Below are positions 8,861 to 17,104 of a stretch of 27,838 bases of DNA, in pieces. The first letter of the stretch is position 1; every line of letters starts with the position of its first letter. Where the stretch lies: NCBI GenBank assembly GCA_964595055.1, contig CAZQOV010000022.1:1-27838 (forward strand), in the 5' to 3' direction. The notes under the pieces were generated by a model. The model saw only the letters and a program-made list of their open reading frames with translations, did no database searches and was not told where the DNA came from. This stretch comes from CAYRTD01 sp964595055 (lineage in GTDB: Bacteria > Bacteroidota > Bacteroidia > Bacteroidales > GCA-2748055). The position numbers and the translations under genes were made by a program.

Positions 8861-9238
8861 ATGGAAGAGTTTTATATTAAAAAAACATTCAATACACCTG
8901 AGGTTCGTTTTTCACCTAATGAAGGCATATTGAAAATCGAAGGCCGTTCTATACCCGAAGATCCCGGAGATATTTATGATAATATAATTGACCTTCTCAA
9001 GCACTATTTTGAAAACCCACGGGAAGTTACCCGTGTAGATATTAAGCTTGAATACATCAATAGCGGATCCTCAAAATACCTTCTCGAATTGCTCCGGATA
9101 ATCAAGGCCAATTATGATGAAGGAAATGACTGTATTATTAACTGGTATTATGAAGAGGACGATGAATCGATTTATGAACTGGGACAGCACTACCAGAATA
9201 CCATTCAGGTCCCTTTCAAACTGATTGATTATTATTAG
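8861..9238 (+). CDS. SiaC-type regulatory phosphoprotein (DUF1987)
   Basis: A 125-residue protein of the SiaC/DUF1987 family. In Pseudomonas SiaC is a small partner-switching protein, phosphorylated by SiaB and dephosphorylated by SiaA, that binds and activates the diguanylate cyclase SiaD. Here the family core is seen in the N-terminal pattern TPEVRFSPNEGILKIEGRS (12-30), the IPEDP turn (31-35), and LEYINSGSSKYLLELL (63-78). The residue at the position I recall as the phosphorylated Thr of SiaC is Ser68. No kinase, PP2C phosphatase or GGDEF gene is adjacent, so the partners are not known. I use the ATG at 8861; an in-frame TTG at 8855 is less likely. The gene is probably co-transcribed with the permease and ends before a strong terminator. 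Confidence 0.8.
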   Translation: MEEFYIKKTFNTPEVRFSPNEGILKIEGRSIPEDPGDIYDNIIDLLKHYFENPREVTRVDIKLEYINSGSSKYLLELLRIIKANYDEGNDCIINWYYEEDDESIYELGQHYQNTIQVPFKLIDYY

Positions 9239-9353
9239 CCTTATTCGTTCAGTGGGAATCCCTGAATTGATCGTCTGAAAAGCAGCTTTAAGGCTTAGAT
9301 AAGAGGCCTTATTAAATGGCATTACAAGTTGGGGCTTATTCATAAGGACCCAA

Positions 9354-9384
9354 AAAAAGCCGTTCTGGCAAAGAACGGCTTTTT
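9354..9384. terminator. Bidirectional intrinsic terminator between siaC-like gene and PFOR
   Basis: A perfect 13-bp stem, left arm 9354-9366 (AAAAAGCCGTTCT) and right arm 9372-9384 (AGAACGGCTTTTT), with a 5-base loop. The arms carry A and T runs, so a T-tract follows the GC-rich hairpin on both strands. It lies 26 bases past the PFOR stop and about 115 bases past the SiaC-like stop, serving both convergent transcripts. Confidence 0.88.
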
Positions 9385-9409
9385 ATGATTCAGGGCTTAA
9401 ATCCGATCA

Positions 9410-12400
9410 CTATTTGGAATAATCCATAGCAGCCATGCGTTTATAATTATTATACCTCCACTTGGCATTTTCCTCTGCAACCTTAAATAGCTGTTCCGCT
9501 TCAACCGGGAAAGATTTCATTAATGAAGTGTAACGCACCTCAGATTTTAGGAAATCCTGGAAAAGATTCCAATCCGGCTCTTTTGAATCCATCTGGAAAG
9601 GATTCTTTCCTTCATCTTCCAGAGCAGGATTATACCGATAGAGAGACCAGTATCCACACTCTACTGCTTTGGCAGTTTGAGCCTGTGCAGCTCCCATTCC
9701 GGCACGGAGGCCATGATTAATACAAGGGGAATAAGCGATGATCACAGAAGGACCCGGATAAGCTTCGGCTTCACGAACGGCTTTGAGATACTGGGACTGG
9801 CTGGCGCCCATAGAAACCTGGGCTACATAAATATAACCATAGCTCATGGCCATCACGCCCAGATCCTTTTTCCTGATCTTCTTACCTGAAGCAGCAAACT
9901 TGGCTACTGCACCTACCGGTGTTGACTTTGATGCCTGACCACCGGTGTTGGAATAAACTTCGGTATCGAGAACCAGTATATTCACGTCCTCGCCTGAAGC
10001 CAGCACGTGATCAAGTCCACCATATCCGATATCGTAAGCCCAGCCGTCTCCTCCAAAAACCCAGACAGACTTCTTCACCAGGTACTGCTTTAATTTCACT
10101 ATTTCGGCAATTTCAGCAGATTTTTCTTTTTCAGCAACAGCCAAAACTTTTTTTGATGCTTCTACAGAACCCTCAGCATTGTTCTTGTTTTCGATCCAAT
10201 TTTTAAACGCTTCTTTTGTCTCATCTGCGAGGCCGTTCTGCATCGCTTTTTCCATTAAATCCTGGATGAGATCTCTCATCTGGTTCACTCCCATTGCCAT
10301 ACCATACCCATACTCGGCATTGTCTTCAAATAAAGAGTTTGCCCATGCAGGTCCATGACCTTCATGATTTACCGTATATGGAGTGGAAGGAGCAGAACCT
10401 CCGTAGATAGATGAACATCCTGTAGCATTGGCAATCATCATCCTGTCTCCGTAAAGCTGGGTAATAAGCTTAATATATGGCGTTTCTCCACAACCTGCAC
10501 AAGCACCATGGAATTCAAACAAAGGCTGAGCAAACTGAGAATTCTTAATTGTTTTGGATTTTTCGAGAATTGTGTCTTTGTAACTGACATTTTCGGAAAT
10601 ATAATTCCATCGTTCGATTTCCTTCTCCTGTGAGGCAAGGGGTTTCATGACAAGTGCTTTATCTTTAGAAGGACAGACATCAGCACAGTTACCACAACCT
10701 GTACAATCGAGTATTGTAACCTGGATTTTATATTTCAGGCCTTGCAGTGCCTTGCCTTTTGCATCAATAACCGGAGTTCCTTCCGGTAATCCTTCAACCT
10801 CTTTTTCATCCATGAGGAAAGGACGAATTGTGGCGTGAGGACAAACGTAAGAACACTGGTTACACTGAATACAATTTTCGGGAATCCACTCAGGAACATT
10901 AACCGCAATTCCTCTTTTTTCATACTGTGTGGTTCCGGGAGGAAAGGATCCATCCTCACGACCCCTGAATGCACTTACCGGAAGATCATCACCCTTTAAT
11001 AAATTCATGGGCTCAGCAACATTTTTCACAAAGTCCGGGATTTCCCGGTCGTCTTTTTCTTCAGAAAGGCTAATATTTTTCCATTCCTCCGGAATTTCGA
11101 TTTTTTCGACCTCACCTCCCTTGTCCACGGCCGCATTATTCATTTTCACTATTTCCTCTCCTTTTCGGCCAAAAGATTTTTGGATAAATTTCCTCATTTC
11201 ATCAACCGCGAGATCATAAGGAATTACTTCTGCGATCTTGAAAAATGCCGATTGCATTATCGTGTTGGTCCGGGTACCTAACCCAATTTCCTCGGCAATC
11301 TTTGTTGCATTAATGATATACATTTTAATGTTATGCTCGGCAAGATACTTTTTCATTCCATCGGGAAGTCTGTTTTTTGTTTCCTCGGCATCCCAGATGG
11401 AATTCAGAAGAAAAGTACCTCCATCCTTCAGACCTTTCAGCATATCATATTTATCAATGTAGGAAGGAACATGACAAGCAACAAAATCCGGGGAAGAAAC
11501 CAGGTAGGTTGACCGTATGGGTGAATCTCCAAACCTGAGGTGAGAAGTGGTAATCCCACCGGATTTTTTCGAATCGTAAGCAAAATAGGCCTGACAGAAC
11601 TTGTCGGTTGATTCACCAATGATCATGATGGAATTTTTATTGGCTCCTACTGTACCATCAGCACCGATCCCATAGAATTTAGCTTCATAAGTCCCTTCTA
11701 CAGAAGTTTGAATTGGATCACTTATCGGGAGGGAAAGGAATGAAACATCATCGACAATACCTACAGTGAAGCGGTTCTTTGGCTCATTTAATTTCAGGTT
11801 ATCATAAACCGATTTGATCATGGCGGGTGTAGTATCCTTTGAACTCAACCCGTAACGTCCGCCTACTACCAGCGGGGAATTTTCCTTTCCGTAGAAAAGA
11901 TCACGGACATCAAGGTATAAAGGTTCACCATTTGCACCTGGCTCCTTGGTACGATCCAGAACCGCAATTCTTTTGACACTTTTCGGAAGTGCTTTCATAA
12001 AATATTTTCCAGAAAAGGGTCGATAAAGATGGACAGTGACCAAACCTACTTTTTCTCCATTCGCATTTAGATAATCAACCGTCTCTCTAATGGTTTCAGT
12101 AACCGACCCCATAGCCACAACAACATTTTCGGCATCCTCAGCACCGTAATAGGTAAAGGGGTGATACTCACGTCCGGTAATTTTAGATATTTCCTGCATA
12201 TACTCCTCAACAGTGTCCGCTATTGTCTCATAGAAAGGGTTGATGGCCTCTCTTGCCTGGAAATAAATATCAGGGTTCTGGGCGGTTCCTCGTGTAACCG
12301 GGTGTTCAGGATTAAGGGCATTATCACGGAATTTCTGCAAAGCATCACGGTCGATCAGTCTCGCCAGATCTTCCATGGCCGGAACTTCAACTTTCTGCAA

Positions 12401-12946
12401 TTCGTGAGAAGTTCTGAAACCATCGAAAAAATGAAGGAAAGGGATCCTTGATTTAATTGCGCCCAGGTGCGCTATACCAGCAAGATCCATAATCTGCTGA
12501 ACACTTCCGGTAGCCAGCATGGCAAAACCGGTATGTCTGGTACTCATCACATCACTGTGATCCCCAAATATTGAAAGTGCCTGTGCCGCAAGTGAACGGG
12601 CAGATACATGGAAAACTGCGGGAAGTAATTCTCCGGATATTTTATACATGTTGGGGATCATAAGCAGAAGACCCTGTGAAGCTGTAAATGTAGAGGTAAG
12701 CGCTCCGGCTTGAAGGGATCCGTGCACAGCACCTGCAGCACCCCCTTCAGATTGCATTTCTGTAACTCTAACAACTTCGCCAAATATATTTTTTCTACCA
12801 TGAGCAGCCCATTCGTCAATATTCTCTGCCATGTTTGATGATGGTGTGATAGGATATATAGCGGCAACTTCACTAAACATATATGCTATGTGAGATGCTG
12901 CATAGTTTCCGTCACAGGTCAAAAACGTCTTTTTTTTATCAGCCAT
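9410..12946 (-). CDS. nifJ: Pyruvate:ferredoxin (flavodoxin) oxidoreductase
   Basis: PFOR oxidatively decarboxylates pyruvate to acetyl-CoA and CO2, passing electrons to ferredoxin or flavodoxin. It is a full-length single-chain enzyme of 1178 residues. Domain order is visible: the pyrimidine-binding and pyruvate-contact domain from YPITPSSNMAE (31-41); a two-[4Fe-4S] ferredoxin domain with CIQCNQCSYVCP (692-703) and CTGCGNCADVCP (748-759); and the TPP domain with the third cluster (Cys816, Cys819, Cys844, and a later Cys in YSPCINHG). The TPP/Mg motif runs from GDGWAYDIGYGG (966-977) to N1000. The presence of PFOR implies low-potential anaerobic metabolism. The gene is single, with its own upstream region and a strong terminator. 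The symbol nifJ follows usage for this fused form and does not imply nitrogen fixation. Confidence 0.97.
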   Translation of the reverse strand: MADKKKTFLTCDGNYAASHIAYMFSEVAAIYPITPSSNMAENIDEWAAHGRKNIFGEVVRVTEMQSEGGAAGAVHGSLQAGALTSTFTASQGLLLMIPNMYKISGELLPAVFHVSARSLAAQALSIFGDHSDVMSTRHTGFAMLATGSVQQIMDLAGIAHLGAIKSRIPFLHFFDGFRTSHELQKVEVPAMEDLARLIDRDALQKFRDNALNPEHPVTRGTAQNPDIYFQAREAINPFYETIADTVEEYMQEISKITGREYHPFTYYGAEDAENVVVAMGSVTETIRETVDYLNANGEKVGLVTVHLYRPFSGKYFMKALPKSVKRIAVLDRTKEPGANGEPLYLDVRDLFYGKENSPLVVGGRYGLSSKDTTPAMIKSVYDNLKLNEPKNRFTVGIVDDVSFLSLPISDPIQTSVEGTYEAKFYGIGADGTVGANKNSIMIIGESTDKFCQAYFAYDSKKSGGITTSHLRFGDSPIRSTYLVSSPDFVACHVPSYIDKYDMLKGLKDGGTFLLNSIWDAEETKNRLPDGMKKYLAEHNIKMYIINATKIAEEIGLGTRTNTIMQSAFFKIAEVIPYDLAVDEMRKFIQKSFGRKGEEIVKMNNAAVDKGGEVEKIEIPEEWKNISLSEEKDDREIPDFVKNVAEPMNLLKGDDLPVSAFRGREDGSFPPGTTQYEKRGIAVNVPEWIPENCIQCNQCSYVCPHATIRPFLMDEKEVEGLPEGTPVIDAKGKALQGLKYKIQVTILDCTGCGNCADVCPSKDKALVMKPLASQEKEIERWNYISENVSYKDTILEKSKTIKNSQFAQPLFEFHGACAGCGETPYIKLITQLYGDRMMIANATGCSSIYGGSAPSTPYTVNHEGHGPAWANSLFEDNAEYGYGMAMGVNQMRDLIQDLMEKAMQNGLADETKEAFKNWIENKNNAEGSVEASKKVLAVAEKEKSAEIAEIVKLKQYLVKKSVWVFGGDGWAYDIGYGGLDHVLASGEDVNILVLDTEVYSNTGGQASKSTPVGAVAKFAASGKKIRKKDLGVMAMSYGYIYVAQVSMGASQSQYLKAVREAEAYPGPSVIIAYSPCINHGLRAGMGAAQAQTAKAVECGYWSLYRYNPALEDEGKNPFQMDSKEPDWNLFQDFLKSEVRYTSLMKSFPVEAEQLFKVAEENAKWRYNNYKRMAAMDYSK

Positions 12947-12999
12947 TGTATTGTGAATTAATTATTTAAGTATTAAAAACAAGTTTCCGATTCGCATCA

Positions 13000-13007
13000 C
13001 AAAATTA
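13000..13007 (-). promoter_or_regulatory. Candidate -7 box (TAATTTTG) for PFOR
   Basis: On the minus strand the octamer reads TAATTTTG, fitting TAnnTTTG. It lies about 54 bases upstream of the PFOR ATG. A T-rich element (GTTTTTC) sits further upstream in the general position of the -33 box but is not a clean TTTG. Confidence 0.42.
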
Positions 13008-13370
13008 CTATAATTGGGGAGAAAAACTCAGGTTTTTCGGCCTGTAAAGCTTATATATATTGAATTCAAATAAGAAGATAATGAACGATAAAAACAGATA
13101 AAAAGAAAATGGTATGCTCAGAAGATTTTGGATCCCTGCGGTTAAGAAATGGAGACAAAAATGGGAAATGGGATTAAAAATTACAGGCCTGGTTTATTGA
13201 TTTCAACATAATCATTTTATTACCTGTATGATAATTCTAAAGATGAAAATAAGGAATTTGCCTTTATTCAGGCAGTATTTTGCCATAGCCCTTACTGAAG
13301 CATCGCTATTGTTTTTAAAAAGTTAAAGTATTCTTATCATTAATTCTTTAGATTTAGAATTAAAAAAATA

Positions 13371-13378
13371 TAAATTTG
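13371..13378 (+). promoter_or_regulatory. Candidate -7 box (TAAATTTG) for the P-loop protein gene
   Basis: TAAATTTG followed by CA fits the Bacteroidota -7 consensus well. A TTTA at 13347-13350 stands 20 bases upstream, a one-base variant of the -33 TTTG. Transcription would start near 13385, giving a leader of about 90 bases. Confidence 0.5.
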
Positions 13379-13472
13379 CACTAAATTTTGATTTTTAGAT
13401 AACAATTTATAAGAAAATAAAGAGCATTAACTTATTGATTGAAATAAGATTAAGCTTAAAAATCCTGATTTA

Positions 13473-15431
13473 ATGAAAAATATTTTTGAAACACTTGCGA
13501 AGAAAAAGATATCCCTTCCCGGGGATGTAGAGGAATTATTGAGGAATTGTAAGCATTTAACAGTATTTGACAGCTACGAAGATCTGGCTGTTGCTTCTGT
13601 CGGAGGGCCTGGTAAAAACTATTTTGAGGTAAAGTATGATGTACCGGGTAAAGGAGAAATTACCGAGGTTGTTGTTCACAGGGTAAAGAATGGCATTTCC
13701 GCAAATTATACTGAGCCTTATATGAGAAGAAGGGATCCGAATACCATGACCGTGGCAGATGACTTACCCAGTGATAAGGCGAAATTCAAAGACAGATACG
13801 GATATGATTTTTCCGAATTAAAAGTTGAAACCCTGGAATGGTTAAAAAATCAGGATCTGGCTGCATTTTTTTACTTTGCCGGTCGAAAAGGAATTGGCCT
13901 TGGTGGCCTGGCAATTGCACCTGCTAATGCAGGGTTTTTCGCTATGGGGCTTGCGATGCTTCAGAAAATATTGCCGGTAGATTCCCTGGATGATCATTTT
14001 AGCATTGATTCTGTAATATATGTTGCCCCCACCTTTCGACATACCCATTTTGAGGGAAAACAGGCAGTAATTCACAATCGTCTGAAAGGGCTGCATGAAA
14101 TATTCTCCTATAATCTGTATCCCGGCCCAAGTGCTAAAAAGGGACTCTACGGTGCTTTGCTAACCAAGGGGGAAAGAGAAGGCTGGGTTACTACCCACTG
14201 CTCTACGGTCGAAGTGGTCAGCCCCTATGACAACACTACCACCTTTATGCATGAAGGTGCCAGCGGCGGTGGAAAGAGTGAAATGCTTCAACATATAGTG
14301 CGAGAACCTACCGGATTGGTTCTTATTGGAGAAAACATAAAAACAGAAGAAAAGCGGATGTTAAGTTTACCCCTGTTCTGTTCTTTCAACCCTGTTACTG
14401 ATGATATGGCTTTGTGTCATCCCTCCATTCAAAAAAGCAATGGAAAATTATCGGTTCTTGATGCCGAAAACGCTTGGTTCATCAGAGTTGACAGTGTTAA
14501 TGAATACGGCGATGATCCCTTTTTGGAGAAAATAACCATTAATCCGCAAAAGCCACTATTGTTTCTGAATATTGAAACAAATCCGGACTCAACTGCGCTG
14601 ATCTGGAATCACATTGAGGACGAGCCAGGAAAAAAATGCCCAAACCCGAGAGTAATTCTTCCCCGTGATATTGTGCCCGGAATCCTTAATCGTCCGGTAA
14701 AAATTGATGTACGAAGTTTCGGTGTGCGGACTCCCCCTTCAACGCGGGAAAATCCAAACTTTGGAATTCTTGGTTTGTTCCATATTCTCCCCCCGGCATT
14801 GGCCTGGCTGTGGAGGCTTGTGGCTCCAAGGGGTCATGCCAATCCAAGTATAGTGGGAGGAGGAGGAATGCAGTCAGAAGGTGTAGGTTCCTATTGGCCC
14901 TTTGCCACGGGAAAAATGGAGGATCATGCGAATATGCTTCTGGAACAGGTAATTCAGACGCCCAGAACACGTTATACCTTAGTCCCTAACCAATACATCG
15001 GCGTTTGGAAAGTAGGTTTTAAACCGCAGCTTCTAATGCGTGAATATCTGACCCGAAGAGGGAATGCAAAATTAAGAACCGATCAGTTTGACGAGGCTCG
15101 TTGTCCTCTGCTGGGCTATGAGCTGAATTACCTTACCCTTGAAGGTTCAAAGATTCCTTCACGTTTCCTTAAAGTCTACCGGCAAACTGAGGTGGGCTTT
15201 GAAGGTTATGATGCAGGAGCCAGGATATTGTATGATTTCTTTAAGAAAGAACTTCCGAAGTTTATTAGCCCCGGGCTTTCAGCAACAGGCAAAAGGATTA
15301 TAGATGCGTGTATGTCTGATGCCTCAGTTGAAGACTATAACTCGATTATTCCTATGAATTATCAGTATTCTTTTCAATCCATTCAGGATTATGAGGAAAA
15401 GAATGATGAATATATCAGGGAGATGCTTTAG
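13473..15431 (+). CDS. Large P-loop protein of unknown function, probably DUF4914 family
   Basis: A 652-residue soluble protein with no signal peptide or membrane segment. I assign it from memory to DUF4914, a family of about 630-650 residues in Bacteroidota and some other phyla with no known function. The clear motif is a P-loop EGASGGGKSEM at 261-271. The form GxSGxGKSE is the one found in HPr kinase/phosphorylase, and close to GxSGTGKTT of ATP-dependent PEP carboxykinase, rather than that of most ATPases. Other patterns likely to be conserved are YVAPTFRHTHFEG (183-195), NPRVILPRDIVPG (391-403), SFGVRTPPSTREN (415-427) and WPFATGKMEDHANML (475-489). It is monocistronic, with its own promoter and a gene-free region behind it. 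The phosphotransfer role is inference; it is not a standard pckA. Confidence 0.72.
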   Translation: MKNIFETLAKKKISLPGDVEELLRNCKHLTVFDSYEDLAVASVGGPGKNYFEVKYDVPGKGEITEVVVHRVKNGISANYTEPYMRRRDPNTMTVADDLPSDKAKFKDRYGYDFSELKVETLEWLKNQDLAAFFYFAGRKGIGLGGLAIAPANAGFFAMGLAMLQKILPVDSLDDHFSIDSVIYVAPTFRHTHFEGKQAVIHNRLKGLHEIFSYNLYPGPSAKKGLYGALLTKGEREGWVTTHCSTVEVVSPYDNTTTFMHEGASGGGKSEMLQHIVREPTGLVLIGENIKTEEKRMLSLPLFCSFNPVTDDMALCHPSIQKSNGKLSVLDAENAWFIRVDSVNEYGDDPFLEKITINPQKPLLFLNIETNPDSTALIWNHIEDEPGKKCPNPRVILPRDIVPGILNRPVKIDVRSFGVRTPPSTRENPNFGILGLFHILPPALAWLWRLVAPRGHANPSIVGGGGMQSEGVGSYWPFATGKMEDHANMLLEQVIQTPRTRYTLVPNQYIGVWKVGFKPQLLMREYLTRRGNAKLRTDQFDEARCPLLGYELNYLTLEGSKIPSRFLKVYRQTEVGFEGYDAGARILYDFFKKELPKFISPGLSATGKRIIDACMSDASVEDYNSIIPMNYQYSFQSIQDYEEKNDEYIREML

Positions 15432-15553
15432 CCTGATGAATTTAAAGGACTTTGGATTCAGATATTCCTAAACCGGGAGGAATATTGCCCTAGACAGTTC
15501 CTCAGCGGCGGAGCCGCATATCCAGGTATCTAACTATTATTGGCCGTGTTCCT

Positions 15554-15581
15554 GGTAAACGGTAAAAGGTAAAAAGTAAAG
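15554..15581 (+). repeat. Tandem heptamer GGTAAAA, four imperfect copies
   Basis: Four consecutive 7-base units read GGTAAAC, GGTAAAA, GGTAAAA and AGTAAAG. This is a short simple-sequence tract lying 120 bases past the stop of the P-loop gene. No function is evident. Confidence 0.7.
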
Positions 15582-15813
15582 GGTTTTGATAATCACAATG
15601 AGGAAGTATTTTTCACAAATTACGGCATTTCGTAGTGCGCTATCGTAGTTACTTGATATTCTGCGCTTTAAAAAATGCAATTAGATAATAGGTGCCATAC
15701 GTACATCCTGCTCTCAACTGTAATTAATCTGTCCATAAGGTCCGAAATACTCATTCAGTGTTAAATTTCAGCGGTATTCGTGAGCTCGTTATCACTCGGT
15801 TCTGCGTTGCTGT

Positions 15814-15867
15814 AAAAATTTTAAATCCTCATATCCGCCCTTGCGGATACTGCGGTTTAAAATTTTT
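15814..15867. repeat. Nested inverted repeat (12-bp outer, 7-bp inner stem)
   Basis: Outer arms AAAAATTTTAAA (15814-15825) and TTTAAAATTTTT (15856-15867) are perfect reverse complements. Inside them TATCCGC (15832-15838) and GCGGATA (15843-15849) pair around a 4-base loop. Together they could form one long stem with a small internal bulge. There is no T-tract, so it is not a normal terminator. It may be the core of an interspersed repeat. Confidence 0.65.
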
Positions 15868-16105
15868 GCGCGCCTCCGTAAAAGAACGGGGCCGGATTTG
15901 TTGTTTTCCTTTTTAATGTACCGGCCGGTTTTTTCATTTCAGATGAACTTTGGTTACTTCGGCTCTGAACCGCCAAAACACAAAAAATAAGAATAGTACC
16001 CATTCAATTCATCAGTCCGTCCATTGCAGGGGAATGAAGAAATTAAGGATAATATTGAATTGAATTACAATAAAGTGTAAATTGGTCTGAAAAATAAAAA
16101 GCATT

Positions 16106-16525
16106 ATGTCTAGAAATGTAATCTATATAGGGGTGGCTATAATTCTGGTAGTCGCTATAATTGCCGTTTATTTTTATCAACTGGGACATGACGATCTAAG
16201 CAGGCTTAAACCTGCATATGAAATAACGGCAGAAACGCTTTATTTTGAATTTTCAGAAAATGAAGCAACTGCAAATGAGAAATACCTTGACAAAGTGTTG
16301 CAGGTTACAGGTATATTGAAAGATATGGAAATAAAATCCGACAGCACATGGAATCTCGTACTAAAAACATCGGATCCCCACGGATCTGTAGTCTGCAGTT
16401 TTGATGATTATACCCTGCCAAAACAACATCTTCTTGAAGCAGGAAATATGATTACCGTTCGCGGGATCTGTTCGGGAATGCTAATGGATGTTTTGTTGAA
16501 CAACTGTGTCTTAATAAAACCTTAA
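16106..16525 (+). CDS. Membrane-anchored OB-fold (tRNA_anti-like) protein, copy 1
   Basis: A 139-residue protein with an N-terminal hydrophobic anchor (about 5-25) and no lipobox. It is followed by a domain of the tRNA_anti-like OB-fold family: ITAETLYFEFSENEATANEKY (about 41-61), then LQVTGI, then VVCSF, and ITVRGICSGMLMDVLLNNC near the end. The family pattern is a helix with Asn-Glu and Lys-Tyr, then a five-strand barrel with a GxCxGxxxDV finish. Its ligand is unknown; binding of nucleic acid is suggested only by the family name. The domain should face the periplasm if the anchor is an uncleaved signal. A paralogue lies 19 bases downstream, probably in the same transcript. Confidence 0.72.
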   Translation: MSRNVIYIGVAIILVVAIIAVYFYQLGHDDLSRLKPAYEITAETLYFEFSENEATANEKYLDKVLQVTGILKDMEIKSDSTWNLVLKTSDPHGSVVCSFDDYTLPKQHLLEAGNMITVRGICSGMLMDVLLNNCVLIKP

Positions 16526-16544
16526 TTTTCTTAACCGACATTTT

Positions 16545-16997
16545 ATGAAGGGGAAAACAATATTTCTCATTGTAGCCTTTGGACTTATCATCCTGTTTTT
16601 GTCAACCTATTTGTACATTAAAAAAAATAACCTTGCCGAAAGTGATGCAGATTTCAGGATTTCTGCCCAGGAACTTTTTACGAAATATTCCGAAAATACA
16701 AATGAAGCCAACAAAAAATACCGCAATAAAATTCTGGAGGTAACCGGAGTAGTTGACGCTGTCAATATTGTTTCCAACAATGTATTGGATCCGGTTATTG
16801 AGATAACTGACCCTCATTTAACCCTGCGAACCCAGAATCCTTCAGCATCCATCTTTTGCACATTTAACGAGAAGTTCCGTATGAACCCTGTTCCGGTGTC
16901 TGAAAATGAAATTATTACTGTCAAAGGTATCTGCAAAGGCATGTTACTTACTGATGTTCGGCTGGAGGAATGTATAATTGTGGAATCTTCCCGATAA
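16545..16997 (+). CDS. Membrane-anchored OB-fold (tRNA_anti-like) protein, copy 2
   Basis: A 150-residue paralogue of the preceding protein. It has an N-terminal membrane anchor (about 4-24), ISAQELFTKYSENTNEANKKY (about 39-59), LEVTGVV, IFCTF and the closing ITVKGICKGMLLTDVRLEEC. Aligning by eye, the two share the SEN, AN-KY, VTG, DPH and GIC-GML-DV positions but have different anchors and loops; copy 2 has a longer loop after DPH. This indicates an old tandem duplication, not a recent one. Both proteins are small, and no enzymatic residues are evident. The 107 bases after it hold no clear terminator. Confidence 0.72.
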   Translation: MKGKTIFLIVAFGLIILFLSTYLYIKKNNLAESDADFRISAQELFTKYSENTNEANKKYRNKILEVTGVVDAVNIVSNNVLDPVIEITDPHLTLRTQNPSASIFCTFNEKFRMNPVPVSENEIITVKGICKGMLLTDVRLEECIIVESSR

Positions 16998-17104
16998 TGA
17001 ATTGAATCTAAAGGCAAACCCCTGCTCTATAGATTCCAGAACACATTATCCTGTTAAGAAAGGGGAAAATATTTTCACTATTTTCACATAAAATTCTTAC
17101 AGCT

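Larger units (their letters stand above)
12947..13472. other. Divergent intergenic region between PFOR and the P-loop protein
   Basis: A 526-base AT-rich stretch. It holds a candidate promoter for PFOR near its left end and one for the P-loop gene near its right end. The middle (about 13080-13330) contains only a 22-codon open frame without a recognisable product and no RNA gene or repeat that I can identify. The PFOR leader would be about 50 bases. Confidence 0.6.
15432..16105. other. Gene-free region with hairpin and short repeats; possible interspersed-repeat remnant
   Basis: These 674 bases have no plausible gene on either strand. They hold a small GC hairpin (GCGGC-GGA-GCCGC, 15505-15517) without a T-tract, four tandem copies of a GGTAAAA-like heptamer (15554-15581), a long nested hairpin (15814-15867), and a 10-base palindrome ACCGGCCGGT followed by T residues near 15920-15940. 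The local GC content around 15865-15960 is higher than in the flanking intergenic DNA. The texture suggests an old mobile or repeated element, but no transposase fragment or paired terminal repeat was found. Confidence 0.5.

Noticed and set aside
9239..9353. Small hairpins TAAGGC/GCCTTA and CTTAT/ATAAG before the two-way terminator
   Set aside because: Short AT-rich stems without T-tracts. The 13-bp stem at 9354-9384 already explains termination on both strands.
13109..13177. 22-codon open frame in the PFOR upstream region
   Set aside because: No promoter or ribosome site of its own, no hydrophobic or leader-like pattern, and a length expected by chance.
13473..15431. Reading the P-loop protein as a standard PEP carboxykinase
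   Set aside because: It is longer than ATP-type PckA and lacks its other signatures by eye, and it lacks the GTP-type loop containing Cys. Only the nucleotide loop is similar.
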